A DNA stretch of 64,000 nt from an uncultured Clostridia bacterium. Its GTDB lineage: Bacteria; Bacillota; Clostridia; Christensenellales; Aristaeellaceae. The notes under the pieces are model-generated. The model saw only the letters and a list, made by a program, of their open reading frames with translations, had not been told where the DNA came from and did no database searches. The position numbers and the translations under genes were made by a program. The stretch lies in contig CAKTUU010000003.1 of NCBI GenBank assembly GCA_934621505.1, forward strand, positions 1 to 64,000, read 5' to 3'. Of this stretch, positions 41,559-50,392 are shown in pieces (position 1 is the stretch's first letter; every line of letters begins with the position of its first letter).

Positions 41559-42623
41559 ATGAAGAAATTGACGGCTTTGTTCCTGGCTCTGGTTCTGGTT
41601 CTTTCCATGTGCGTCAGCGCTACCGCCGACGAGGAAAAGAAGTACACCGTGGGCTTCTCCAATGTGTGGGTGGGCAACACCTACGGCATTCAGGGCGTAA
41701 ACGAACTGGAAGCCTTCCTCAACAGCAACCCCCAGGTGGAAAAGTACTACATCTACAACGCTGACAACGACGTGAACAAGCAGATCTCCGATATCGAAGA
41801 CCTGATCGCCAAGGGCGTTGACATGCTGATTCTGCAGCCCATCTCCGCCGAGTCCGTGGCCGCCGTTGTGGAAGAAGCCTACGAGGCCGGTATCGTGGTT
41901 GTGGACTGCACCTCTCCTCTGGCTCCCGCTACCGACGAGTACAGCGTGTCCGTGGTCGCCAAGGACTATGACTTTGGCTACACCGGCATGAAGTGGCTGT
42001 GCGAGCAGATCGGCGGCAAGGGCAACGTAATCTGCCTGGACGGCATGGCCGGTCTGTCCAGCGCCGTGTTGCGCATGGAAGGCGCTCAGGACGCTTTGAA
42101 GGAATACCCCGATGTGAAGATCATCGCCAGCGAATACGCCAACTGGGACTACGCTACCGCCAAGCCCATCGTTGAAAACATGCTGGCTACCTACGACCAG
42201 ATTGACGCTGTATGGTCCTCCGGCGGCGACATGACCCGCGCTGCGATTGAAGCCTGGGCCGAGGCCGGCCGTCCCTGGGTTCCCATGATGGGTGAGGACT
42301 GCAACGGCTTCCTGAAGCTGTGGAAGAAGTACAAGGACGAGGGCCTGAGCTGCATCGCCGTTTCCCTGCCCACCTGGCTGTTCGCCTACGGCGCCGAGCT
42401 GGGTCTGGAAATTCTGAACGGCACCTACACCGGCGAGAAGGACGTGGTTGTGGAAATCCCCTCCTTCGGCAACGACGAGGTAGACAAGTATGTGCGTGAA
42501 GACCTGTCCGACAGCTTCTGGGGCCAGACCCATATGACCGAGGAGCAGATTGTGGCTCTGTACGGCAATGGCAACGATGGTTCTCAGGGCATCACCGGCA
42601 CCGGCGCTGCTTCCGACCACTAA
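41559..42623 (+). CDS. Sugar ABC transporter substrate-binding protein (periplasmic-binding type 1 fold)
   Basis: About 354 residues. Start chosen at the ATG at 41559 behind AAAGGAGG, giving a signal peptide (MKKLTALFLALVLVLSMCVS). The mature part has the RbsB/MglB-like fold: YTVGFSNVWVGNTYGIQGVN, DLIAKGVDMLILQPISAESV, GIVVVDCTSPLAPATDE, and a hinge near MLATYDQIDAVWSSGGDMTRA. The cysteine at about residue 18 lies in LSMC, a poor lipobox. The ligand is an unidentified sugar or polyol. A strong hairpin follows the stop, so this gene is probably expressed above the membrane genes downstream. Confidence 0.88.
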   Translation: MKKLTALFLALVLVLSMCVSATADEEKKYTVGFSNVWVGNTYGIQGVNELEAFLNSNPQVEKYYIYNADNDVNKQISDIEDLIAKGVDMLILQPISAESVAAVVEEAYEAGIVVVDCTSPLAPATDEYSVSVVAKDYDFGYTGMKWLCEQIGGKGNVICLDGMAGLSSAVLRMEGAQDALKEYPDVKIIASEYANWDYATAKPIVENMLATYDQIDAVWSSGGDMTRAAIEAWAEAGRPWVPMMGEDCNGFLKLWKKYKDEGLSCIAVSLPTWLFAYGAELGLEILNGTYTGEKDVVVEIPSFGNDEVDKYVREDLSDSFWGQTHMTEEQIVALYGNGNDGSQGITGTGAASDH

Positions 42624-42662
42624 TCGATTCCTATTTCCCAGACCGACTGGGATAACACTTGA

Positions 42663-42695
42663 AAAGGTGGGAAGCCCGGCTTCCCACCTTTCTTT
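42663..42695 (+). terminator. Attenuating hairpin after the binding-protein gene
   Basis: AAAGGTGGGAAGC-CCG-GCTTCCCACCTTT followed by CTTTC: a perfect 13-bp stem. It lies inside the operon, so it likely stabilises the binding-protein mRNA and lowers read-through. Confidence 0.82.
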
Positions 42696-42719
42696 CAATC
42701 AGGAAAGGGAATAACCGCT

Positions 42720-44216
42720 GTGAAAGATTTCTATCTGCAAATGAGTGGAATCACCAAAAGTTTTCCCGGCGTAAGGGCGCTGGACGGCGTGGATTTCGGC
42801 CTGTGTAAAAACGAAATTCACGCGCTGGTAGGCGAAAACGGCGCGGGAAAATCCACCCTGATGAACATGCTGGGCGGAAACCTGAAGCCGGATGAGGGCG
42901 CCATTCAGCTGGACGGCAAGCCTGTCACCATCGCCGGGCCTATCGAGTCCCTGCGGATGGGCATTGGGTTTGTGCATCAGGAATCCAACCTGCTGCCCAA
43001 CCTGACCGTGCAGGAAAACGTGTTTTTGGCCCGTGAAAAGCTGGGCCACGGCCTGTTGGACCGCAAGTCCATGCGCAAGGAAATTTTGCGGGTGAACGAG
43101 CGGCTGGGCTATCAGCTGGACCCGGACGCGCGGGTGGGCAGCCTGCACCTGGCGGAGCAGCAATGCGTGGAAATTACCCGCGCCCTGCTGTGCGAGCCTC
43201 GTATTCTGATTCTGGACGAGCCTACCGCCGCCCTGGATGACAGCGAGGTCAGCCGTCTGTTTGACATCGTTCGCCGCCTGCGGGACGAAGAGGTGGCCAT
43301 CATCTACATCTCCCACCGGCTGGACGAAATCTTCCAGCTGGCGGACCGCATCACCGTGCTGAAGGACGGCAAGGTGGTGGGCGTGCGGGATGTGAAGGAC
43401 GTTACCAAGGACGACATCATCACCATGATGGTGGGCCGCGTGCTGCAGGACATCTACCCCAAGCGGGACGATGCCGTATACGGTGATACGCTGCTGAATG
43501 TGGAGCATCTGGATATTCCGGGCAAGGTTCACGACGTCAGCTTTTCCGTGCGCGCCGGTGAAATTGTAGGTCTGGGCGGATTGGAAGGTCAGGGCCAGCG
43601 GGACACGGTGCGCGCCATCTTTGGCGATGTGCCCTTTACCCACGGCCGCATCACCGCCAACGGTCTGGAGCTGAAAAGCGGCGGAATCCGCCGCCGCATC
43701 CGCAAGGGCATCGGCTATGTAACCCATGACCGCCGTGGCGAGGGTCTGGTGCTGAACGAATCCGTGCGTAAAAACAGCGCGCTGGCTTCTCTGTACCGGC
43801 GCAGCCACCTGGGCTTTGTGGACGCGGCCGCGGAAAAACGCGAGGTAAGCGAAAACGTAGCCAGGATGCAAATCAAAACCGCCGGTATGGAACAAAAGGT
43901 CGCCAATTTGTCCGGCGGCAACCAGCAGAAGGTGATGCTGGCCCGCTGGCTGATGACCAGGCCCCGGGTGCTGATTATTGACGAGCCTACCAAGGGCGTG
44001 GACGTGGGCGCGCGTATGTCCGTATACCAGATTATCGATCAGCTGACCCGGGAGGGCATCGGCATTGTGATGCTGACCAGCGATATGATGGAGCTGATTG
44101 GCCTTAGCGACCGGGTGCTGGTATTCTACGAGGGTCATATCACCCGGGAACTAAAGCGCGGCGAGGCTACGGAGGAGCGCATCATGCGCGCCGCCAGCAG
44201 CATGCTGGACGAGTGA
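42720..44216 (+). CDS. Sugar ABC transporter ATPase with two nucleotide-binding domains (RbsA/MglA type)
   Basis: 498 residues, GTG start at 42720 preceded by AGGAAAGGGA. NBD1 has Walker A GENGAGKST, the SLHLAEQQCVEITRAL signature region and Walker B ILILDEPTAALDD. NBD2 has a degenerate Walker A (GLGGLEGQGQRD), as is usual for the family, with the LSGGNQQKVMLARWL signature and DEPTKGVDVGAR. This is the tandem layout of the CUT2 family, which imports ribose, galactose, xylose or inositol-type substrates. Two permease genes follow closely. Confidence 0.94.
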   Translation: MKDFYLQMSGITKSFPGVRALDGVDFGLCKNEIHALVGENGAGKSTLMNMLGGNLKPDEGAIQLDGKPVTIAGPIESLRMGIGFVHQESNLLPNLTVQENVFLAREKLGHGLLDRKSMRKEILRVNERLGYQLDPDARVGSLHLAEQQCVEITRALLCEPRILILDEPTAALDDSEVSRLFDIVRRLRDEEVAIIYISHRLDEIFQLADRITVLKDGKVVGVRDVKDVTKDDIITMMVGRVLQDIYPKRDDAVYGDTLLNVEHLDIPGKVHDVSFSVRAGEIVGLGGLEGQGQRDTVRAIFGDVPFTHGRITANGLELKSGGIRRRIRKGIGYVTHDRRGEGLVLNESVRKNSALASLYRRSHLGFVDAAAEKREVSENVARMQIKTAGMEQKVANLSGGNQQKVMLARWLMTRPRVLIIDEPTKGVDVGARMSVYQIIDQLTREGIGIVMLTSDMMELIGLSDRVLVFYEGHITRELKRGEATEERIMRAASSMLDE

Positions 44217-44226
44217 GGTGCTTGCT

Positions 44227-45195
44227 ATGAAAAAGAAAAAGCTAAGCCAGCAGGCACGGGGCGTGCTTACCATTTACCTGCTGCTGGTGCTGGTGTTCAT
44301 TGTGATGTGCATCTGCTCGGAATCCTTCCGTTCGCTGTACAACATCACCAACCTGTTAACCCAGTGTGTGCCTCTGGCCTGCGTGGCGCTGGGCCAGACG
44401 CTGGTCATTATCTCCGGCGGCATTGACCTGAGCGTCGCCTCCAGCATCAGCGTATGCACGGCTGTGGCGGCCAAGCTGCTGAATACCGACAGCCCGGCCA
44501 TGGTCGCCGTCGGCGCGCTGGCCGTTATCCTGACGGGCGTGCTGATTGGCGCGCTGAACGGTCTGGGCGTAAACCTGCTGAAGGTTCCCCCGTTGATTAC
44601 CACCCTGTGCATGAACACCGCCCTCAGCGGCGTGGCCCTGTGGATTCTGCCCATGGCCGGCGGCAAGGTCAACCGGGATTTCTGCAAATTCGTCTATCAA
44701 AAATGGACCATCCTCTCCATGCCCCTGATGATCATGCTGGTGCTGCTGGCCATTATGAGCATTGTTTTGTACCACACCCGCACCGGCGTTAACATTTACG
44801 CCATCGGCAAAAACCGCCGCATCGCGGCCACCATGGGCGTTAACACCCGTGCAACCAGCATCAAAACCTATGTGCTGTGCGGCCTGTGCGCCGGTTTAAC
44901 CGGCCTGCTGCTGGCCTGCCGTATGCGCGTGGGCGACCCCACCTGCGGCACGGCTTACGCCATGGACTCCATCACGGCGGCTGTGGTAGGCGGCACCTCC
45001 ATGGCTGGCGGTGTGGGTCTGCTGTCCGGTACGGTAGCGGGCGCGTTCCTGATCGGCATGCTGTCCAACATCATGAACAACCTGGCGGTAAACCAGTTCT
45101 ATCAGTATGTGCTGAAGGGCGGCCTGCTGGTGGTTGCCATGATTATTTATTCCATTTCCAACCTGCTGGAGGTGAAGCGCCATGAAAAGCACTAA
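44227..45195 (+). CDS. CUT2-family sugar ABC permease 1
   Basis: About 322 residues; the ATG at 44227 follows GAGGTG. Roughly ten helices. The BPD_transp_2 features are ALGQTLVIISGGIDLSVASSISV and IYAIGKNRRIAATMGVNTRA, and GTSMAGGVGLLSGTVAGAFL near the end is the typical coupling region. It overlaps the second permease gene by 14 bases. The two non-identical permeases suggest a heterodimeric channel. Confidence 0.92.
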   Translation: MKKKKLSQQARGVLTIYLLLVLVFIVMCICSESFRSLYNITNLLTQCVPLACVALGQTLVIISGGIDLSVASSISVCTAVAAKLLNTDSPAMVAVGALAVILTGVLIGALNGLGVNLLKVPPLITTLCMNTALSGVALWILPMAGGKVNRDFCKFVYQKWTILSMPLMIMLVLLAIMSIVLYHTRTGVNIYAIGKNRRIAATMGVNTRATSIKTYVLCGLCAGLTGLLLACRMRVGDPTCGTAYAMDSITAAVVGGTSMAGGVGLLSGTVAGAFLIGMLSNIMNNLAVNQFYQYVLKGGLLVVAMIIYSISNLLEVKRHEKH

Positions 45196-46135
45196 TCTAA
45201 GGCGCAATCCCAACGCCTCTCTACAGCCCCTGTTTTTGCTGGGCATCATTGTTCTGATGGTGGCCATGCAGGCCATTCTGGTTCCCGGCTCAGTAACCGG
45301 CAGCCAATTGTGGCTGGTTTCCCGTCAGGCTTCCGCGCTGGGCATTATCGCCCTGGGCCAGGCGCTGGTCATTCTGGTAGGCGGCATCGACCTGAGCGTC
45401 GGTTCCATTGTGATGATGACCAACGTATTCTGCATCGCGCTGATGCAGGGGTCCAACCAGTCCCTGTGGAGCGGTCTGGGCGCGTGCCTGCTGATTGCGC
45501 TGGCCATTGGCGCGGCCAACGCTATCGGCGTGCTGGTGCTGAACATCGCGCCCTTTGTGATGACGCTTTGCACCATGACCATTCTGCAGGGCATTTGCTA
45601 TGTGTATACCCAGGGCGCGCCTACCGGAAGCGCCGCGCCTGCCATTCGCACGCTGGGCTCCGGCTATCTGGGCCCTATCCCCTATTCCACGGTGATCTGG
45701 TTTGTACTGGCCGCCGTTACGCTGGTGGTGCTGCGCTTTACCACCCTGGGCCGCAAGGTATATGCCGTTGGCGGCAATGGACAGGCGGCGCGGCTCAGCG
45801 GCATCAGCAACAAGGCCGTTATCGCCGGTGCGTACATTTTTTCCGCTGTGATGGCCATGATCGCGGGCGTGATTATGTCCGGCTATCTGAACATCACCTC
45901 CCTGACCGTAGGCGGCGACTATGTGAACAACTCTCTGGCGGCTGTGCTGATTGGTGGCAACGCCATTGAGGGCGGCCGGGGCGGCATCCTGGGCGTGGTG
46001 TTGGGCGCGTTCTTTATGACGTTCCTGATGGCCATCCTGACGATGATTGGCATCGGCGAGGTGGGCAAGCTGATTGTTCAGGGTCTGGTAATCTTTGTGG
46101 TGGTGGCCGTGCAAAGCATGGTCAAAAAGGACTAA
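45182..46135 (+). CDS. CUT2-family sugar ABC permease 2
   Basis: 317 residues, about nine to ten helices. ALGQALVILVGGIDLSVGSI, VYAVGGNGQAARLSGISNKA and GGNAIEGGRGGILGVVLGAF match the family. GGAGGTG lies ten bases upstream of the ATG, inside the first permease gene, so translation is coupled. The epimerase gene follows after 12 bases. Confidence 0.92.
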   Translation: MKSTNLRRNPNASLQPLFLLGIIVLMVAMQAILVPGSVTGSQLWLVSRQASALGIIALGQALVILVGGIDLSVGSIVMMTNVFCIALMQGSNQSLWSGLGACLLIALAIGAANAIGVLVLNIAPFVMTLCTMTILQGICYVYTQGAPTGSAAPAIRTLGSGYLGPIPYSTVIWFVLAAVTLVVLRFTTLGRKVYAVGGNGQAARLSGISNKAVIAGAYIFSAVMAMIAGVIMSGYLNITSLTVGGDYVNNSLAAVLIGGNAIEGGRGGILGVVLGAFFMTFLMAILTMIGIGEVGKLIVQGLVIFVVVAVQSMVKKD

Positions 46136-46147
46136 AGGAGGCGGCGT

Positions 46148-47020
46148 ATGAACATTGGCGTAAACCAGTTCTGTTTCCCCATGAGCTACGATGTGGCTGA
46201 CGCGGTAAAGGCGGCAAAGCGCCTGGGCTTTGACAGCATCGAGGTATGCTTTACCGCCGCGGACGGCGCTCGGCCCGGCGGCGGCGTAACCGACGCGCTG
46301 GACATCAGCGGCTACCATAACCGTCTGCTGAATATGGGCAGCACCGACAAGGACGTGCGCGAGCTGAAAAAGCTGGCCGATGATACCGGCATTCGCATTT
46401 CCAGCGTGGGCGGCATTGTCAGCTTCTCCATCTATCCCCTGACTGCTACGGACGCGCAGGTGGCCCAAAAGAGCATGGACGCCGTTAAAAAGATGCTGGA
46501 TTTCGCCCGTATCCTTGGCGCGGACACCATTCTGGTCATTCCCGGCATGCTGACGGCGGATATGGAGTACAAGGCGGCCTACGATCTGGCGCAAAGCCGG
46601 GTGGCCCAGCTGGCGGCCTACGCCCCGGATATTCAGCTGGCCATTGAGAATGTATGGAACGGCATGCTGTACAGTCCGTTGGAAATGAGCCGCTTTGTGG
46701 ACGAGACCGGCCGGAGCAATGTAGGCGTGTACTTTGACATTGCCAACGCCCGCCGCTTTGGCTGGCCCCAGCAGTGGATCCGCACCCTGGGCAGGCGCAT
46801 TCGGCAGTTCCACTGCAAGGATTACCGCATGTCCGTGGATACCATCAACGGCTTTACCAACCTGTTGGACGGCGATGTGGACTGGCCGGAGGTAATGACC
46901 GCCATCCGCGAAACCGGCTACAATGGCGAACTGGTGGTGGAACTGGTTCCTCCCTCCCATTATCTGGTGGAAAACACCCTTACCTATGCGCAAAACACCC
47001 TACGGGATTTCCTGAAATAA
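46148..47020 (+). CDS. Sugar phosphate isomerase/epimerase (xylose-isomerase-like TIM barrel)
   Basis: 290 residues; AAAGGAGG precedes the ATG. The AP-endonuclease-2/IolE-like TIM barrel is recognisable in NIGVNQFCFPMSYDVADAV, DTILVIPGMLTADMEYK and the metal-ligand regions LAIENVWNG (Glu), GVYFDIANARRF (Asp), RIRQFHCKDYRM (His) and GELVVELVP (Glu). It likely isomerises, epimerises or dehydrates a sugar or cyclitol. The paired dehydrogenase downstream suggests an oxidation and isomerisation route like those for inositol or rare hexoses. Confidence 0.87.
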   Translation: MNIGVNQFCFPMSYDVADAVKAAKRLGFDSIEVCFTAADGARPGGGVTDALDISGYHNRLLNMGSTDKDVRELKKLADDTGIRISSVGGIVSFSIYPLTATDAQVAQKSMDAVKKMLDFARILGADTILVIPGMLTADMEYKAAYDLAQSRVAQLAAYAPDIQLAIENVWNGMLYSPLEMSRFVDETGRSNVGVYFDIANARRFGWPQQWIRTLGRRIRQFHCKDYRMSVDTINGFTNLLDGDVDWPEVMTAIRETGYNGELVVELVPPSHYLVENTLTYAQNTLRDFLK

Positions 47021-47044
47021 ACATTTGAAAGGGGTAAACTGAAC

Positions 47045-48067
47045 ATGAAAAAGTATGGCGTAATGATCGTTGGCACGGGCTGGGTATCCGGCGAGCACAT
47101 TCGGGCGTTTGAAATGAACGAGCATGCCGAGGTACGGGCCATTGTGTCCCGCAGCTACGAAAAGGGCCGCGCCAAGGCGGACGAGTACAATCTGGGCGAC
47201 CGCTGCAAGGTGTACACGGATTATGACGAGGCCCTGAAGGACCCCAACGTGGACATTGTGGTCATCTGCACCCCCAACGACATGCACTGCGAGCAGACCA
47301 TCAAGGCGGCTCAGGCCCACAAGCACATCCTGCTGGAAAAGCCCGTCGCCCTGACCTGGGAGGACACCCTGCGCATGGACAAGGCCGTGCGGGAAGCGGG
47401 CGTAAAGACTCTGGTGGGCTATGTGCTGCACTACAATCCCCTGTTCATGGCCGCCAAGAAGCTGCAAAAGGACTTTATCGGCAAGCTGACCTATGCCGAA
47501 ACCGACTACTTCCACCGTGTGACCAGCAACATTCCCTGCTATGAATGGACCTGCAAAAAGTCCGTTGGCGGCAGCTCTCTGCTGGCCGGCGGCTGCCACG
47601 CGGTAGACGCCATGCGCTGGTTTATGCAGGACGAAGTGGTCAGCGTGTATGCCCAGAGCAGCAAAATGCGCACCGACCTGGAATTTGACGGCACCATCGC
47701 CATCATTCTGAAGTTTAAGAACGGCGCTGTGGCCAAGATTGGTTCCAGCTACGACTTTATCAGCCCCTATGTGTTCAACCTGAACCTGTGCGGCGATAAG
47801 GGCACCCTGTGGAACGACAAGCTGTGGTCCCCCGGCATGATTCCCGAGCAGCGCGACTACATGCAGCTGCCCGTGCTGACCCCCAACAGCGGCGATGTAA
47901 AGCACCATCCCTTCCCCGAGGAAGTGGAGCACTTCATGGATTGCATCGTCAACGACCGTGAGACGGATTGTCCCCTCAGCGACGCTGTAAAGACCCAGGA
48001 AGTGGTCTTTGCCGCCGATCGCAGCGCCGCCACCGGCGAAGTGATCAAGCTGCCCCTGGAGCGCTGA
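47045..48067 (+). CDS. Gfo/Idh/MocA-family NAD(P)-dependent oxidoreductase
   Basis: 340 residues. The Rossmann fold starts YGVMIVGTGWVSGEHIRAF. The family EKP motif is in HILLEKPVALTWEDT, and the C-terminal substrate domain has SLLAGGCHAVDAMRWFM, with the conserved His/Asp of the active site. Typical substrates are inositols, hexose-derived cyclic sugars or 3-keto sugars. It follows the epimerase gene with 24 bases and AAAGGGG before the start. It closes the sugar operon and is followed by a strong bidirectional terminator. Confidence 0.92.
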   Translation: MKKYGVMIVGTGWVSGEHIRAFEMNEHAEVRAIVSRSYEKGRAKADEYNLGDRCKVYTDYDEALKDPNVDIVVICTPNDMHCEQTIKAAQAHKHILLEKPVALTWEDTLRMDKAVREAGVKTLVGYVLHYNPLFMAAKKLQKDFIGKLTYAETDYFHRVTSNIPCYEWTCKKSVGGSSLLAGGCHAVDAMRWFMQDEVVSVYAQSSKMRTDLEFDGTIAIILKFKNGAVAKIGSSYDFISPYVFNLNLCGDKGTLWNDKLWSPGMIPEQRDYMQLPVLTPNSGDVKHHPFPEEVEHFMDCIVNDRETDCPLSDAVKTQEVVFAADRSAATGEVIKLPLER

Positions 48068-48076
48068 GAAAAAGCA

Positions 48077-48117
48077 ATCCCGCAGGCGATTTTAATGCCG
48101 CCTGCGGGATTTTTTTA
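48077..48117. terminator. Bidirectional terminator between the sugar operon and the AraC gene
   Basis: ATCCCGCAGGCG pairs with CGCCTGCGGGAT across a short A/T loop, then TTTTTTT. On the other strand it is followed by GCTTTTTC. The T run contains the stop codon of the convergent AraC gene. Confidence 0.92.
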
Positions 48118-48987
48118 TGTTTGTTTGGCTCCCTGCTGCAAACGGCGGTATTCCGCCGGGGTCATGTGGTAGTGCTGCCGGAAAATGCGGTAAAACTGGC
48201 TGATGTTGGTATAGCCCACTTCCTCAATTACCTGGTGAACGCTCATATCCGAATTGGCCAGCAGCTGCCGTGCGTTGGCCAGCCGCAGATGGGTCAGGTA
48301 TTCCTTAAAGGAAACGCACATTTCCTGCTTGAACAGGTGGCGAAAATAGGTGGTGTTCAGCCCCACATGCAGCGCCACGTCCTCCAGCGTGATGGACTGG
48401 TTGTAATGCTGGGTCACATAGCTGCGGGCAGCCAGTATTTTGGGGTTTAAATTCTGCCGGGCGCTTTCCTCGCCATCCTCGCGAAAATAGTGCAGAGCCA
48501 ATTCCAGCAGGATTCGGCGGACAATGATGTCCACCTCCATTTCCCACATGGACCCTTTGGCCTGATACACCTCATAGCCCCGTTTCATCTGCCGGGTGAT
48601 CCGCCGAGCGGTTTCGGTGTTATGGGCAATGCGGTTCACGAAATCCGGCGGGTTGTAGCGAAAGGTTTCCATGTACTGCTGATTGGCGCTGTGGTTGGTG
48701 GAATCCGAAATAAAGGACGGCATCAGAATCAAAAAGATATAACGGTTTTCCTGCCCGTCGCCGGTAACCGCCACATGATTTTCATAGTCGTTATTGATAA
48801 AAATATCGCCGGGCTCCACCTGGTATTGCTTGTGCGGATATAAAAAACTGCCCTTTCCCTCCACGCACAGGCCGATTTCCACATAGCGGTGCCAGTGCAT
48901 GGCGTCCTTTTGCCCAACCACCGTATATTCAAAAAAATGGGCGGGGAAATAGGGATCAAAGTCAAATTCCCAGTTAAAACGTTTCAT
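48115..48987 (-). CDS. AraC-family transcriptional regulator
   Basis: About 290 residues; the ATG at 48987 (MKRFNWEFDFDPYFPAHF) has AAGGGGA upstream. The N-terminal cupin sensor has DAMHWHRYVEIGLCVEGKG and VEPGDIFINNDYENH. The C-terminal double HTH reads SITLEDVALHVGLNTTYFRHLFKQ and SVHQVIEEVGYTNISQFYRIFRQHYHMTPAEYR, the AraC signature. It probably responds to a sugar and controls either the convergent sugar operon or the catabolic genes at 49-64 kb. It has its own promoter. Confidence 0.93.
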   Translation of the reverse strand: MKRFNWEFDFDPYFPAHFFEYTVVGQKDAMHWHRYVEIGLCVEGKGSFLYPHKQYQVEPGDIFINNDYENHVAVTGDGQENRYIFLILMPSFISDSTNHSANQQYMETFRYNPPDFVNRIAHNTETARRITRQMKRGYEVYQAKGSMWEMEVDIIVRRILLELALHYFREDGEESARQNLNPKILAARSYVTQHYNQSITLEDVALHVGLNTTYFRHLFKQEMCVSFKEYLTHLRLANARQLLANSDMSVHQVIEEVGYTNISQFYRIFRQHYHMTPAEYRRLQQGAKQT

Positions 48988-49017
48988 GGCCGCGTCCCCT
49001 TCCATGGGTTCCCTAGC

Positions 49018-49046
49018 AGTATACACGGCGGCGGCGGTTTTGGCAA
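49018..49046 (-). promoter_or_regulatory. Promoter of the AraC gene
   Basis: Minus-strand TTGCCA (49046-49041), 17 bases, TATACT (49023-49018), about 25 bases before the predicted start of transcription's coding region. Confidence 0.7.
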
Positions 49047-49051
49047 ATGGT

Positions 49052-50149
49052 TTACAGCTTTTGCTGCAAGTAATCCAGCCAGCGTTCCAGGGCCGGCTGG
49101 GAAAAATCCTTCAGCGCCCGGGCGTACAGGTCATACCCTGCCGGGTCGTTTTTCCGCATCCAGGCAAGGGATTTCTTGGGACCCAGATAGCGCCTGCCGC
49201 AAGCATCGCAGTAAATTTCCAGGCTGTCCATCAGCACCCAATGCCAGCGGTAGAAGCCCTCCGCGTCTGCCCGCAGGGAACGGCGCTGCATCTTGCGGCA
49301 CCAGTCAATCTCCTCCTGCACTTCCTCCCGGGTGGGAAACGGCTGCCTTTCCATGGTTTCCAGCACGCTGTTTTTTAGCTTTGCGCCCATTCCGTCCCGG
49401 TCTATCACAATCGCGCTGTCAAAAACCTGCACAAAATCCATCGGGTCATAGGACGTTGCAAAGGTTTCCGGCGGATAGACAAAAACATCTAGCACCGTAC
49501 CCGCAACCGTGGAAGTATCATGCTTTTTAGGCCCGTTGGCAATGACCAGCGCGTCAAAATCGCTATGGGCGTTTTGGCTTCCATCCGCAAAGGAACCGTA
49601 TGTCATCACCGCCAAAGGCTGATATTGCCGCTTCAGATAATCCAAAATCGCCGCAGGCCGCAGGTCCTTTTGCCTCAAAACGCCCCGGTACAGACCGGCC
49701 TGACAGCTGCCCGCCGCCCTAAAGCCAAGGCTTTCGTAATACCGGGAAAGGGCCTGGTTGTCCTGGGCGGAGTCAAGGCGCAGGTACTGCCTGCCTTTTT
49801 CAAGGGCATAGGCTTCCGCGTATCGCAGAAAAACGGCCCCGGCTCCTTTCGTCCCTGTTTGCGACACAAAGTTATGCACATAAAGGGCTGGCTGGTCGTC
49901 CTGCCAGCGGTCGTCCCGCTCCTTTAGCACAGCGCTGCAAACAAGCATTCCATCTTCTTCCAGTACAAAAACATGCCCCTTCTGCCGTTCCTGCTCATAA
50001 TAGGTCTGAGGGTATATCTGGTCATACTGCATCACGTTCCATTGGCGAATGCCTTGCTCGTCCATCCAGGCCATTCGCTCCCGAATCATGGCAAACAGCC
50101 GCGGGATTTCCTGCCGGGTTATCGGACGAAAGATAAAAGAATCAGTCAT
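49052..50149 (-). CDS. GNAT acetyltransferase fused to a nucleotidyltransferase
   Basis: About 365 residues; start chosen at the ATG at 50149 (MTDSFIFRPITRQE), since the longer frame comes from the neighbouring repeat. Residues ~1-170 are a GNAT domain (LYVHNFVSQTGTKGAGAVFLRYAE, then YLRLDSAQDNQALSRYYESLGF). Residues ~180-365 are a Pol-beta-type nucleotidyltransferase with MTYGSFADGSQNAHSDFDALVI, the GSxxxG...SDxD active-site motif. The combination recalls bifunctional antibiotic-modifying enzymes, but the second half is closer to uncharacterised MNT-type proteins. The substrate is unknown. It has no obvious promoter of its own. Confidence 0.8.
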   Translation of the reverse strand: MTDSFIFRPITRQEIPRLFAMIRERMAWMDEQGIRQWNVMQYDQIYPQTYYEQERQKGHVFVLEEDGMLVCSAVLKERDDRWQDDQPALYVHNFVSQTGTKGAGAVFLRYAEAYALEKGRQYLRLDSAQDNQALSRYYESLGFRAAGSCQAGLYRGVLRQKDLRPAAILDYLKRQYQPLAVMTYGSFADGSQNAHSDFDALVIANGPKKHDTSTVAGTVLDVFVYPPETFATSYDPMDFVQVFDSAIVIDRDGMGAKLKNSVLETMERQPFPTREEVQEEIDWCRKMQRRSLRADAEGFYRWHWVLMDSLEIYCDACGRRYLGPKKSLAWMRKNDPAGYDLYARALKDFSQPALERWLDYLQQKL

Positions 50150-50179
50150 ACTTAGCCCTTTCCAGAAACAATTTTGAAA

Positions 50180-50388
50180 GGGCTGCCTGATGAACAGACA
50201 GCCCCAACCTGTCGAAAAACCCCTGTTGGCCTCCAGCGCCCGCGAACAGCGCTTCGCTGGTTCGCGGAAAAAGTGCTGCGGCACAAGGCTTAGGGGCTCT
50301 GCCCCTAAAACCCCGGCAGGAGGCAGTGCCTCCTGCACCTCCTTTTTTTGGACGACCTGCGGTCTTTCTGATGAACAGACAGACCGCA
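50180..50388. repeat. Structured intergenic repeat, copy 4 (short form)
   Basis: Lies between two minus-strand genes. The two boundary hairpins share the loop core CTGATGAACAGA with different stems: GGGCTG/CAGCCC (50180-50204) and TGCGGTCT/AGACCGCA (50358-50388). Inside are the same three palindromes as copy 1: CCGCGAAC/GTTCGCGG, TTAGGGGC/GCCCCTAA and CAGGAGGCA/TGCCTCCTG. The left half of the long form is absent. The right hairpin begins five bases after the stop of the flavoprotein gene. Confidence 0.85.
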
Positions 50389-50392
50389 ATGA

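Noticed and set aside
49052..50389. Longer 445-codon version of the GNAT-nucleotidyltransferase gene
   Set aside because: The extra ~80 codons are repeat sequence; homology begins at the ATG at 50149.
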